Below are positions 1-11,014 of a stretch of DNA of 64,000 bases, piece after piece; positions within the stretch are counted from its first letter, which is position 1, and each line of letters begins with the position of its first letter. The stretch covers positions 2,852,001 through 2,916,000 of the forward strand of contig NC_037311.1 in NCBI RefSeq assembly GCF_000143535.2, written 5' to 3'. Origin of the DNA: Botrytis cinerea B05.10 (Eukaryota; Ascomycota; Leotiomycetes; Helotiales; Sclerotiniaceae). The position numbers were made by a program, and so were the translations under genes. Under the pieces are notes generated by a model, which saw only the letters and a list, made by a program, of their open reading frames with translations, made no database searches and was not told the DNA's origin.

Positions 1-1193
1 GCATGCCAAATTGAGTACAATAGTGACAGAATAGGTCATGGAAAAAGCATTCCTTCTTCAACATCCCCGTTTATTCCATCGCCTCGCCTTGCCATGTTGT
101 TCCCTCAATAAAATTGTCAGACCGTTTCCACCTGCCATATCTTCCTACCCAAAATTGAATTGAGCGAGGCAAGTGCACGCATTCAAGGATGCAAATGGGT
201 AGCGGCGGGTTTCCCGAGATTCGGCCCATGCCGGGGCACTTCAAGGTCTGCCCTGTATGTTGTATTCTGCCGGATTTTGCTACCCTTTTCTTGATACTTC
301 CTAATCCAACAAAGCCGCCCGGGACCTGCATATCCTATCCTTGATTTTTCAACATACTTTTATGACCACGGTATGGGAATGGAGGGATCATGAGAGTGGC
401 GAAGCATTTTTTGGATTATAATTTCCGGGTGTCTAAATTAGCTTGCGGTACTTCAGCATTTATTTGAACTTTATATTCACCGCTCAATCGAAGTTTCTGA
501 TAAGTTGAAATCCAACTAGAAGCAACTAACGCTGAAGCGTGGTTAAAAGACGAAGCTCGGCGTAGTTACCTTGACATGTCCCTCGCAAAGTCATCAAGCG
601 GACATTATCCGAGCCGCCGGCAGTTGCTCGCCTGAATTACGCCCAATATTGTGGTAAGACCAAAACTGATTCGCTATTTTCTTGCAACTCGTGTCCGTCC
701 TGTCTTACCTTGATATGAGGTGAATATGACATGCTACACATCAGCCAGCAAGTCGCTTCAAAGCCAGTGACAGGAAGCCCACTCCAGCTATTGCAGCCGT
801 ATATCCAATTCTGTAATATCGAGCTTCCCCAGCTTCTCAAATCTGCATTTTCTCTTCATTTTGTTTCTCTGCAAGTTCATTCAAGACGAGTATCAACAAG
901 AGCTTCGATGTGACTTTGATTGGTTCTGCCACGCTCAAGTCAGTTTGGAATTTTCTGTTGTCTTTAACTTGCCACCATTTGATACCATCTGACATGAGCG
1001 TCATGACCCCAAAATTGTATTGCTCGTTTCTCTGTAATACACAGAGCACTCGTCATGTATTTCTCGTTGAATTTTCCTTCTCCGCCGTTTCTCTCCGGTC
1101 AGCATTGAACCTCAAAGCATCATGTTTCTCGCTTTCAATTGCTATTTTGAATCACTCTTCTTGTGATATTGACCTGACATCACATTCTTGTAG
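1..1193. other. intergenic, no supported gene
   Basis: This stretch has open frames on both strands, but none shows a recognisable motif or a convincing set of splice signals. Part of it (about 600-1190) could contain upstream exons of the coherent frame that follows, but I could not join any. Confidence 0.5.
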
Positions 1194-1511
1194 TGGAAAA
1201 AATGCAGTTTCTCCTCAATCACTTCGTCCTCCATCTTCCGCTCACTCATTGACCCACTTACTGCCCTACGCAGAAAGAGCATATGCCGTTATCCGGCCGA
1301 CGATGCGCGTCCGGTTCTATATCCTTACACGTGCGAAAACCCACGCACAGGCCGTACTCAACTAGTCGCAGTCGCGGCGGCAGGATTTCGAATTGGCACA
1401 AAGTTGGCCAAATTCGATAAAGAGTATCGGGTAGGCGGAGAATTTTTCAATGCTGATCTGAGCGATGTTTATCAGATGGCCAGAGCGCTCCATGTATATG
1501 ATAAATTGTGA
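1194..1511 (+). CDS. possible terminal exon or gene remnant, unknown family
   Basis: An open frame of 105 codons ends in TGA at 1509-1511. It starts right after a TTGTAG that would serve as a splice acceptor. The composition looks coding: the middle reads YPYTCENPRTGRT, then VAVAAAGFRIGTKLAKFD, and the end reads ADLSDVYQMARALHVYDKL. These read like a folded protein rather than a chance frame. I cannot name the family. I found no upstream exon in phase and no start codon, so it may be the last exon of a gene whose 5' part I failed to recognise, or a truncated relic. The longer overlapping frame at 910-1365 in another phase looks like chance sequence. Confidence 0.3.
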   Translation, partial: WKKCSFSSITSSSIFRSLIDPLTALRRKSICRYPADDARPVLYPYTCENPRTGRTQLVAVAAAGFRIGTKLAKFDKEYRVGGEFFNADLSDVYQMARALHVYDKL

Positions 1512-2118
1512 AAAGATGCATTAAGGGAACGGCTTTAGAGTGAGGGTGTGAGATCAACTCTGGTGGCTCTTTGGTGTCCGTGTTATTTCAATTCTTGCTT
1601 TCAAATAATAATATCTCCACGGCGATCAAATGCAAGGCTTGACTTTACCCACATGTCCACTCGGTAACTCCGTATTTGATCGCCAACAGTATCTCCAATG
1701 TCATAAGGCTCCATTAACTAATCGGTAGACACAGCTTTGCCACTGATGGAGACCTGCCGATCTGTTTATGTTACTTCTACTTGGGATGAAGGTATGGCCC
1801 CTTTAACAGCACTTGCTTTGTGGACCACAGTTTTAAGGTTTGTCAATGGATAATCACACTTTCCACAACCCTTCGCTTATCTTGAGTCCAGCTAGCCCCA
1901 CTCACGATTTTATCAAGATTTTATCAAGATTTCAAGACAACTTGGCAACAAATACGATGAATCCTTATAACATTATAGAAGCCGTCAAATATTTCTTTAA
2001 TCATACAATGCAGTAAGTGTCCAACTTTTTGCAATTAAAAAATGTCCCGCCATATGCGCCTTGATGATCTGGGTATAAAAACAAAATAGAAGAATGGGAG
2101 ATGGAAATTTCCCTTTGC
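1512..2118. other. intergenic, nothing recognised
   Basis: AT-rich sequence between the possible exon and the 3' end of the membrane protein gene. Two adjacent copies of ATCAAGATTT occur near 1912-1935. No coding signal was seen. Confidence 0.5.
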
Positions 2119-3459
2119 CTAACACGAAGATCCATCATGGGCCAACTCCCTGACAGATTCCGACTGGTTATGTTTCGGCGACTTTGACAGCTCTACTTGA
2201 TAAGTATAATCTGTGCGAATTCCATTTTGATTATCTAGATCCGGGTTGTGATCGGAATCTCCATCGTGCAGTCTACTCCAATCTCCATCTCCATGTGCGT
2301 GTACTGTAGCGAATGTCGTACCGGTGTCGGTAGGATTGCGAAAGGTTCGACCTTTGGTATTGTTTCGGGCACTTATCGGTGCGCTACCAAAAGTGACAAG
2401 ATCTTTTGGGCCGTCTGCGTCAGAAGTTGATTTTTTTACGGCGCTGTTGCGCATGAAAAAGCGACCGACTGTAGGGATTGAGCTTGCCACACAACCAATG
2501 GCTGTTTCTATGTTGGATAGGAGAACGATGAAACCGGTATAGTCTAGAGGGTTATAAGCACTGTTTTCATCAAAAGAACTCTGCTGAATAACTTACAGAG
2601 CAGGTTATCTGTGGGGGTGCGATAGTGTTCAATGTACGGTGCTCGAATCATTGTCGATATTGAGGCACTAATCGAAAGACTCTGGTTAGTTACACCGGAC
2701 GCTTAGGTAGTGAGGACTTGAGGAAATGTCTTACACAGAAGCGAACGACAAAAGCAAGCCCACTTGTATCTTCCTGCCCAATGGCATCTGTGTCCTATAC
2801 AGCATTACACCAGGGAATACTGCGCAAGCCAAATCTGTCACAATGGTACAAGCTGTCGAGGTATAACTCAATGCAATCATTGTGCCCATGCCCGAACACG
2901 TTCCTTTTCCTTCCGTTACCAAAGACGTATCCCAATTCGCAGCCACAGGTCTACATAGAAGCAGAATTCCAATTAATGTCACCAAGAATGTGGCGATAGT
3001 GAGGCCGAGCAAGCTCAAGACAAACAACCGGTACACTTTGTGCGCGCTAGCTATTCGCAAGAGAGTCACGCAAATCGAGCTTTTGATGACTGCCAGACCT
3101 ACGACATATAGCATCATCCATAGCATGAGGTATTTTGTGCCTTGTACCAAAAAGTAGCTGTTTAGTCTGCTGTTATATGAACCGAGGCCAACTCGAGCAC
3201 CATGACAAGCCAAAGCAACATCGACGATGTAAACCATCTAGTAAAGGTTAGTATCAAGTTGAGAATTGAAGAGCTCGAATGACTTTACCAGTCCCAGAAC
3301 TATCAACTTATCGTCCCAGCCGAATGCATTGTCGTTAATCCTAACATATGTCCTTAATGCTATAGTAATTGTCGAAATACCAAGGCAGACAAGAGATACT
3401 ACGAAAATTGCCAAAGGGAACCCTTCGAGGGGAAGTATTGTAGCATCGACGTCAGCCAT
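2119..3459 (-). CDS. seven-helix integral membrane protein, fungal rhodopsin-like (PTH11-type) family
   Basis: Four exons (3459-3289, 3237-2735, 2667-2597, 2543-2119) join in frame to 389 residues. Every intron starts with a good GTAAGT-like donor and is 51-67 nt. The N-terminal helix region is followed by GWDDKLIVLGL, the acidic-pair motif typical of the large fungal membrane family related to PTH11 receptors. Further hydrophobic segments follow, as does the segment CRPVAANWD, where family members usually have a Cys-Arg-Pro loop. After the helices comes ASISTMIRAPYI and a polar, low-complexity cytosolic tail of about 120 residues. The frame is open 5' to a TTG codon at 3486, but the first ATG is at 3459. 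Most members are orphans; a few act in surface sensing. The ligand, if any, is unknown. Confidence 0.75.
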
Positions 3460-4783
3460 CTGCACGTCGAGTCGATTCGGATTCAAAGAGCAGTGCGATG
3501 TGTGTTTGTGAAGATTTGGATCTTCAAATCCGGAGACAACGACATGATGTATTTCTTCATTCTCTATAGTATGAAGGAGTCTATATCAAGGACAGGGATC
3601 CGAGGCATGGACTTTTTCCCCAGGGTTCCGGAATCAAAATATTCTATACACCATCCACTGATCTTCCTCGTTTGTTCCGAATCTGGGACTCGTTCACTTG
3701 CTTCCGAGAAAACGACTCTTTTCGTGGGATTCCAGAGTTTTCGTCTTCTATCCCAGTGCGCAAATTTCGATCACAGTCGAAAGTACTTGGTAGAAAACGA
3801 TCCCACTTTCCGCCCCTTTCATATTTAGCCCCACCCTCCCCACTACAACATCGGTGGGACGGATCGTGGTGGAGCGGAATGACTACACCTTGACCAATCC
3901 TGAATGTTGAAAAGCCTTAAAGAGAACTGCTCTAAGAAATTTGACAAGGCTTGTTCCACTTTTTAGTTGCCGTCGTAAAATAGGCGACTTCCTCATTAAG
4001 CTAGTGTAAAATATTAGTGGAGTAATTTTGATAAATTAGCTGTATATTTTTCACAACCTCACCAGGTATTGAAACTCTAAGAAGAGCCAAAGATTACCCA
4101 TTTGTCACTAGTAAACTTAAATAGAGCTATAGTTGCGATATTATACATGGAATAAAAGTTCTAGATGACCAAAACACGGCAGGAATTGTTGATTCGCTAA
4201 TGATGACCACGTACTCATTTCAAATCACAAGCTTGGCAACTACTCCGTTGCAAAATTTTGCGTGCAACTTAAAGTTTTCTAAAGATATCTGTAAAATTTT
4301 ACCGATTAGATAGTGCCCAGATGAAAGAAGGTTGTTTCCGTGAGATTTATGTGGACGGAGAACGTAATGATCAAGCCTTCAGTCAATTGACAAGTTAACG
4401 GTGTACTATCTATACAATGCAGGATCTAATATATTAATTCCCAACGGGCACCACCAATGACCCCACAGTGAAGAGAGATTCTTCTCAGGAGGCTTTGAGT
4501 TTCTCCTTCCCCGGGCGGAGACGATCCCCAAAATCTCACAAATGTAGCATGAGATTGATTAAAATTGCCATTCATTACCTCTTTAGTGATCTTTTGCTCC
4601 ACTGACATGTGTCATGGGCATGTTACCCATACTATGGGTTCCGTTGGAATGCAAACGTGGGGGGGATTGATAGTCTCTTCTTTCCTTCCTCCCGTCGCTT
4701 GCTTTAGAAAATTAACGTTTACGTTTTGCCCGCACTAGATTTTCAGCACCTAAGAATTTTTTTTTAGTGATCCAATATTCGCA
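3460..4783. other. divergent intergenic region
   Basis: It separates the membrane protein gene (-) from the dehydrogenase gene (+) and so holds both promoters. It is AT-rich from about 3900 on. A pyrimidine-rich stretch precedes the dehydrogenase start. Open frames here lack any recognisable domain. Confidence 0.5.
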
Positions 4784-5719
4784 ATGGCTTCCAGCAAACA
4801 AACCACAGAGACTGGTCGAGTCCATGAGGGCAAGGTTGCGATTGTAACAGGTTCTGCACGAAGTAAGGATTAATAAATGACGCATTTCCCGGTGTCTTAG
4901 CTAACCTTGTTCCTAGGCATTGGTGCTGGTATTGCTAGAAACCTCGCATCTAAGGGTGCCAACATCTTAATCAGCTATCTTACCGAAGCTTCTGACAACT
5001 CTGCTGCTGAGCTCGCAGAAGAGCTTACTAAGAACCATGGAGTTGTTGCAGTGCCATGTCGATCTGACATCTCGACACCTGAAGGCTGTGCAGCCATTAT
5101 TGAGGCCTGTAACTCAAAGATGCCTCCAAATGCCAAAACCAACAAGCTACAAATTGACATTCTCATCAACTGTGCTGCTATTATGATTGGTATTGGTCCT
5201 CTTGAAACAATCTCGCACGCGGATTTTATCAAGTCATACGAGACCAACGTGCTGGCTCCTATCTTGCTTACAGGAGCATGCAAGCCATACCTACCAACCG
5301 ATCGATCTGGAAGAATTGTGAATGTCTCTAGTATCGGACAAAAAGTCGGAACTCCATACTTGACCCTTTACAATGGAACGAAGGGTGCACTTGAGGCCAT
5401 GACAAGAACTTGGTCAAGAGAATTGGCTGAAAATGCCACCGTCAACACTATCAACCCCGGTTCAGTACTCACAGATATGTTCCGTCAATGTAGCGACGAT
5501 GTGCTTGCAGCTCAAGCACAGTGGAGTCCGTTGATTCCATTGTCAGGTGTACGTGAATGGGATACGGAAGAAGTCAAAGCGGTGGGTAAGAAATGGGGCG
5601 GTCGTCCAGCATACGTCGAGGAAATTGCCAGCATTGTTGGCATGGTTTGTAGTGCAGAGAGTGCATGGATGACCGGTAGTGTTGTCAGTGCCAACGGTGG
5701 CCAATGTTTCAGCACATAA
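4784..5719 (+). CDS. short-chain dehydrogenase/reductase (classical SDR)
   Basis: Two exons (4784-4862 and 4917-5719) separated by a 54-nt intron give 293 residues, the usual size of a classical SDR. The cofactor-binding TGxxxxxG motif reads TGSARSIG at residues 22-29 and is split by the intron. The catalytic set is S165, Y178 and K182 (YNGTK), and the NNAG equivalent reads NCAA. The post-Rossmann NPG motif (INPGSVLTDMF) is intact, so the enzyme should be an active NAD(P)H-dependent oxidoreductase with a substrate I cannot deduce. Relatives act in secondary metabolism and in polyol or ketone reduction. A polyketide synthase relic lies 3.6 kb downstream, but a mitochondrial carrier separates them, so a former cluster is only a guess. 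The ATG at 4784 is the first after an AT-rich leader. Confidence 0.85.
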
Positions 5720-6076
5720 ATGCTTAGTATTATGCAAATGTCAATATTTATCTGGAATGCGTAGCTTTTACGGAATTCCATGTTGGGCTAAGCGTTAACG
5801 ACGAGTCATCACTAATTAACGAACAGGCCAGTCCTATGATTTAAATGAAGATTTCCATACCCGGGCTGACCAATATCATGAAAGCGGTAGTTTGAAGAGC
5901 ATGATGTCTAGTTTCATAAATCTAATTCTTAGCCCGAATCTATAATCTCTACACATATGTTCTATCTCTATACTCATGCTATACTCTCTATTCGGTCTCC
6001 TACCTCTTCCTCTTCGTCTATTTGCATACCATGTACAAACCCTCTCCAAAAACCCAAATTTCAGGCCAAATCATCA
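5720..6076. other. convergent 3' gap
   Basis: Short gap between the 3' ends of the dehydrogenase (+) and carrier (-) genes. It contains AT-rich terminator-like sequence and nothing else that I recognise. Confidence 0.5.
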
Positions 6077-7066
6077 CTATACATTTAAGATCTCACTCTT
6101 GGCTGTGTCCTTGACGCTAGCACCAATCTCACCTTTTGCACCGAGCTCCCTCATAATCCACTCATATGCTGCCCACTGTGCTGCATTTACAATGAAAGCC
6201 CTTAAACTACATACACCTAATCCTCTAAAAAATACACCCATTCCCTCATTGCGATATGCTAGTCTCGCTATTTCTAAGGCTCCTCTGGGTTTGTGTGGTG
6301 GAGACCCAATACGAAGGGATGTGATTTCTGAAGCTGATGTCGGAGAGAGAATTTGAGCTTGTAGTCTTGTTTTCACAACGTCAAGTGGGAAAACACTAGC
6401 CCATGTCACCACTCCGGCTACGCCACCGCAGAGGAGAATTTTGATTGCTTCGTCCCGAGAACTGGTGGAGTTTTCCATTCCTGGAGGCGACGAGAGAATG
6501 TAAGAAGAGTAGAGACGCGATGATAATTCATAGCTCCAAAAATAAAACCCATAACCTATACTGTCTCTCAAGGCGGTAACTACACCTCCGAAATAGAGAC
6601 CTCTGATTCCAGTTGTAGATATAATAGAGCGAGCTATCGCCAAGGAAGAGACAGGGGGGCTAGAGAGCTGAGCGCGACATTTTATCAATTCGGTTGGGGT
6701 AGAAACAATGGATGAACAGAGACCACCAATAGTGCCTGCAAGAAAGGTCGATAATAGGGGTACAGATTCCGGGTGGTTAGGGGTGTAAGTAGGGTGAAGA
6801 AACGAGAGTGTTCTGTTATAAGTTACAAAGAGAAGGGCGTTGAGAGCGCCGGTTGAGAGGATAGGCGCGGCAGTTCCACGGATAAGGGAGCTGGGAGTTG
6901 CGAAAGCAGTAGGCGGAGTAGAAGTGAGTGGAGTGAGAATCGGAGAGAGGCCATTGGCACGTGATGAACTCGAGGCTTGGAGCCGAACCTTGAGAAGATC
7001 GAGAGGATTGCCAATGATAATACTAATGGCACCGCTAATATAGCCAGCCCAGAAATCGGCGGACAT
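6077..7066 (-). CDS. mitochondrial carrier family (SLC25) protein
   Basis: Uninterrupted frame of 329 residues, the normal size for a mitochondrial solute carrier. Three repeats are visible, each with the Px[DE]xx[KR] signature: PLDLLKVRL near residue 21, PTELIKCRA in the middle repeat and PLDVVKTRL in the third. Each is followed by glycine-rich helix segments such as RGLYFGGVVTALRDSIGYG and FFRGLGVCSLRAFIVNAA. The last resembles the even-numbered-helix region of the carnitine/ornithine branch (RAFxxNAA), so an amino acid or acylcarnitine-type substrate is possible but not shown. It should sit in the inner mitochondrial membrane. The start ATG (MSADFWAGY) leads straight into the first helix, with no cleavable presequence, as is usual for the family. 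Confidence 0.85.
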   Translation of the reverse strand: MSADFWAGYISGAISIIIGNPLDLLKVRLQASSSSRANGLSPILTPLTSTPPTAFATPSSLIRGTAAPILSTGALNALLFVTYNRTLSFLHPTYTPNHPESVPLLSTFLAGTIGGLCSSIVSTPTELIKCRAQLSSPPVSSLAIARSIISTTGIRGLYFGGVVTALRDSIGYGFYFWSYELSSRLYSSYILSSPPGMENSTSSRDEAIKILLCGGVAGVVTWASVFPLDVVKTRLQAQILSPTSASEITSLRIGSPPHKPRGALEIARLAYRNEGMGVFFRGLGVCSLRAFIVNAAQWAAYEWIMRELGAKGEIGASVKDTAKSEILNV

Positions 7067-8969
7067 TGTCTGATCTGTGTGGATAATAAAGGGGTATTGG
7101 CAGTTGTCTTTATCGTGGGATCATGTCTCGGACCAACGGATGATATACCGATTGAAATCTGGGCGATAAGTTGCCCCTAAGCTGTAGATTGGTTCCCGCT
7201 CTGAAACACCCAGCACTTTCTCTGAAAGCCTTATGTGGCTTGCTTCCCTATATACAGCAAACAACTGTACTGTTCCTCCCCCCAATTTCAGCTTTGTCTA
7301 TGATAGAAAGCTAGCTATCGTAGATGGTGATAAGTAGCAGAGACGCCTTTGCGTTTCAAATGAAGATATCCACCGGTACTGATTTGAACTCTCAAACATG
7401 TGAATCCATTCGCTCTTTCTTGCAGGAACCCGAGAGGTTCAAAGAAACGACGGAGAATATAGGTTAGCGGGGTATATTCCTTGGCGAAGCATAGGCTGTC
7501 TGGAACGGAATAATGAATTTCCGAACCAACACAAACCCAACAGACAGAGACCAAGGGATCCATCAGCAATGGAGCACATATAGAGTATCCACTCAAAAGA
7601 CTCTACTCGATACACAACAGCAACCAACTGAATACCGTTGAAGCTCATATAGTGTATGATTCTAATAAATTGAAATGACCCGGGTAGCAACTCAGGGGCT
7701 TGCGTCTTTTGTCCCATTTGGGAATTGAAGACCCTTGCTTCACACAAATTGCAATCTTATCACGAGAGGATTCTGTTTACATACAGAGAGGTCCACAAAT
7801 TTAAACGACACCGACAGATACCTGGAATGGTATCGCTCTAAATCCTGGACAGAAAGCAATACAGAAAACTTTGGAATCAAGCCCCTTCTCACCTCTCCGC
7901 TCTCCGAGTTTCAGAATCTTGCTTTGGAATTCTGAAAGACATGTACAACATCAACATGAGGCATTGTAATTACAATAACTTCTATGTTTTCGTAATCACT
8001 CGTTCAGGCTCCATCTCAGGAGGAATTGACATGTGAACAACATTGGATCGGCGATGTCACCATACGAATATGGAGAGCCAAGAAGGATTCCATGCTACAA
8101 ATAAACAGAAGTTTCCCTCTTGGGATGCACACCTCATATTCTATGGGTGGCACAAAGAGAGGAAGTCGGAGAAGTTATGGTGACTCAGTTCAAAGTTCAA
8201 ACCCAGTCATTATGCAAGTCTCAAACACGAACTACAGTGTTGATTGAAACCCCTATAGGACATATAACGGCTGTACCCCGAGACTTATGTCAGTAAAATG
8301 GTCAGACATAAGGATCGGCAGGAGAGTCGTTGATCTCTCCAATCTTTTAGCGGCGGCCTTTAAGAAGTTGAGAGGCAATATGGCACACAAGGGATGGTTC
8401 GGCTGAAAATGATAGAAGACAAGGTAAGAAGTACGTAGGTGGGTCAAGGAATACAACCCTCTAACAGTTCGTTTTTTCCCCCTAAACTATGTGACCTCTC
8501 AATTTGGATTGACTATGCTTCGGCTACGCATTCCGTACACCCGATTCTTGGCTCTAAGTCCAGCAAATAGCTTGTTCGCAAATCTTACAGCTTTGCTTAG
8601 CACAAATTGTATCATCGTCTTCCGCTACATGACCGTGAAACTTGAAGCAACTCGTGTAGTCATGATTTAAGAGTGGCAGCCACGTTGCACTGCATATTGG
8701 CGATCACGTGAAAACTTGCTTTGGGTTGTAGTACAGTGCCACAACATTTCAAATCCAAGGGAGTGCATGGAAGAGGTGCCATTCAACATGACATCACCTT
8801 GGGAGCCTTAACATACACGTACAGAGATCATAGACATTGTGTTGTTCGCTGCCGCTTGTTTTACAACTTGCCAGACACATGTAGATTCAATCCATCTCCT
8901 TTACGGTATCTCCACTTGCAGCCCATTCTAAAATCATTATACTTGCTGTTCGCAATACTACAACTACCA
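7067..8969. other. intergenic, no supported gene
   Basis: Contains the upstream region of the carrier gene and about 1.7 kb of sequence with scattered short open frames. I found no motif, no plausible spliced gene and no further polyketide synthase fragment here. Confidence 0.45.
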
Positions 8970-9324
8970 ATGGCAGAGCTTGAATGTATCGAGCCGAGCG
9001 AAAGATTCGGCAGAGTCCATTCAAGAGTAGTTGAGGTTAGAACGGCTCCTGCGAGTAGACATCTTTATCATGATGAAGCTGTGTCCGAGGATGAATATAC
9101 TTCTGAGTGGAGGCTGCACCTAATCACTTTAGCGTATGCCCACCATGCTTTATCCAGTATTAAAAAGTGTCTAATAATCTTATCTGACTATTGTCTATTG
9201 TAGCTTGAGTATGGACATTTTTTTGGTTCAGGAGTCATCGATCGTCAGTACTCCTATCGTCTCCACCACCAATGAATTGATAGGATTTGATGAGGCCTCA
9301 TGGGGTAGCGCCGCGCCCTTTTGA
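8970..9324 (+). CDS. hypothetical small protein (doubtful)
   Basis: A small gene can be modelled as exons 8970-9133 and 9204-9324 around a 70-nt intron with GTATGC donor, CTGAC branch-like element and TTGTAG acceptor. The product has 94 residues, starts MAELECIEPSERFGRV and ends in DEASWGSAAPF. The N-terminal half is rich in charged residues and looks coding. There is no known domain. It ends only 27 bases before the decayed polyketide synthase sequence. It could be a lineage-specific gene, a fragment of something lost, or chance. The only support is frame closure across the intron. Confidence 0.3.
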
Positions 9325-9350
9325 TTCTCTATTTTTTTTTATCAATCTCG

Positions 9351-10140
9351 GGACCGAGGAAGGCTCTTAGAGCATTGCAAGGTAGTAAGCATGTTGGAAA
9401 GATGGCGGTTGAGTTTGAAAGGAAAGCGAAAGTTCTGGTATGAACTATTTTCCTTCTGTACATGAGGAATGCGAGGCCAATTTTTGAGCAGACGTCGCTT
9501 GTATACCTACCAAGACACCTTCGCACAATTCCGTGTATCCAATGGTGAGAAAGCAGCCGCTGTTGACCTGGGCGTTGTTCTGGGTGCAGGTTTTGTAGCC
9601 GAAACGCCTGGCGTAAATGGAACACTCCAACAAATTGGGTTAATTCTACCACTCGATCTAGAAAGCTTTTCGCACTCTTCAGTCTCTGCTGTAACCTGAA
9701 AATGCAAACTCAATCGTTAACACACAGCCAGGTCATCACTAGCCTAGAAACTCCTTCACAAATTATTGCAGAAAGTGAAGGGGTTCCTTCTTATCTTTAT
9801 GAACCGATGTTCCTCTCCTCACACCAAATAAATGCTCTCGGCAAATCATCTTAATGTGCAAACGAAGCAGCCCCAAATTACAATGACCTCCTTGCCGCTT
9901 GTCCAACGGTTGCGGAAGCCGGGATTCTAGTTGTTAATGCTTTATGCTCGAATTTATCAAAGACTTTAGGCATACAAGAAGACTAATTGAGCTGAGTAAT
10001 TGGGTGGAAAGCTACGGAATAGATTCCCTAGTAGCGGTGAAATTTCGAGATTGATTCAGACGGGGACGGATCTGGTGGTGTTTGAAATTCTTGGGGCCAA
10101 CTTTTTCGCAGTAGATTTGACGGTGGCGGCCCAGAGCTGA
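9351..10140 (+). pseudogene. decayed C-terminal part of a highly reducing polyketide synthase (ER-KR-ACP)
   Basis: Fragments in three frames line up in the domain order of a highly reducing type I polyketide synthase. At 9351-9443 the end of an enoylreductase domain is seen (ALQGSKHVGKMAVEF). At about 9475-9660 comes the end of a ketoreductase (YTYQDTFAQFRVSNGEKAA, then VDLGVVLGAGFVAET), with the expected catalytic GQxNY region scrambled. At 9690-9851 is the linker (SQVITSLETPSQI), followed after one stop codon, in the same frame, by the start of a carrier domain (VAEAGILVVNALCSNLSKTLGI). At 10010-10051 the phosphopantetheine site reads YGIDSLVAVKFRD, and a shifted frame at 10069-10137 gives the domain's last helix (VVFEILGANFFAV). 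Most of the ketoreductase and everything 5' of it is missing, so no product is possible. Confidence 0.85.
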
Positions 10141-11014
10141 TTTCGAAAGAACGAGTGAATAGATGTATGATTGCTCAATTGAATGTATCCCAATAAAGGC
10201 AGGAAATTGTCGGTATCCGCGGTCACATAAGAGCACTCAATTGCTCACACTAACCGCCGCGTGAGATTGCAATTGTTCGAGCCTCTTGTGGCACATCACT
10301 ACAGATTCTGCAAATACCATGAAAATGACCAAAATATCCTACAAACACTGGATCGTGAACGATAATGGTATGCAGTATGTGCTGGCTTTCAATAAATGGT
10401 ACCCATACAACCACTGCTCCTCAATGATGGTTGCACTTTCATCAAAATCTTTATAATAAAACTTTCAATCAGCAAAACAGCTATTGAACCATGAAAGATG
10501 CGAAGTGAACTACTTCCCGAATAAGTACGAACCCTTCCAAGCTAATGAATGCAATGCCAAAGAGAAGGAAAACAAAAGATTTGAAAGGGGCAAGGCAGAA
10601 TTATAGGTGGTGCCTGTTAAGGGGAAACTACCAAACGGTGATATCTTTGACCACATAGGAAATAGTCACAGATATTTAGCCGAGAGATATTTATGAAGCA
10701 TTGGGTTTTCAATTGACGACGATGACGGAAGTCAAGATGGTCGCGGATTCAGCACGCCCAATGAAATCGAAACGGGTGATAAGGAAGGAATCAACTGTGC
10801 AGTGTTTAGGCACAATCACGTGCTTTCGCGAAATTTAGACGCGTTCAACATTACTCAACTCTCTCTCTCTCCATCACCACGCCACATCAAGAAATTAATA
10901 ACATCAAACTGCAAAACCGCGACCACACTTTGATCCAAGCAATCACGAACTTGGGGCCTTAAAATTGTCAGAGTAGCGCGTTCAACACACAGGACCTGTT
11001 TGATCGACGAAATA
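10141..11014. other. RAD54 upstream region
   Basis: About 0.87 kb without a gene. The last 200 bases hold an E-box, an E2F-like palindrome, an ACGCGT box and a CT-rich tract (10856-10877) typical of a fungal transcription start region. Confidence 0.5.
10817..10844 (+). promoter_or_regulatory. G1/S-type promoter elements of RAD54
   Basis: Within 28 bases lie CACGTG (10817-10822), the perfect palindrome TTTCGCGAAA (10824-10833) and ACGCGT (10839-10844). The last two match the E2F/SBF-type and MluI cell-cycle box (MBF) sites known from fungal DNA replication and repair genes. They stand about 170-190 bases upstream of the RAD54 start codon, just before a CT tract, which suits a core promoter position. 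Confidence 0.6.

Noticed and set aside
910..1365. 151-codon frame on the + strand
   Set aside because: Composition looks random; the coherent frame in this stretch is in another phase (1194-1511).
2335..2350. GGTTCGACC resembling a tRNA B box
   Set aside because: It lies inside the coding sequence of the membrane protein and no tRNA fold can be built around it.
3460..3486. Extension of the membrane protein gene to 3486
   Set aside because: That codon is TTG; the first ATG is at 3459.
11000..11014. Extension of RAD54 to 11000
   Set aside because: The codon there is TTG; the first ATG is at 11015.
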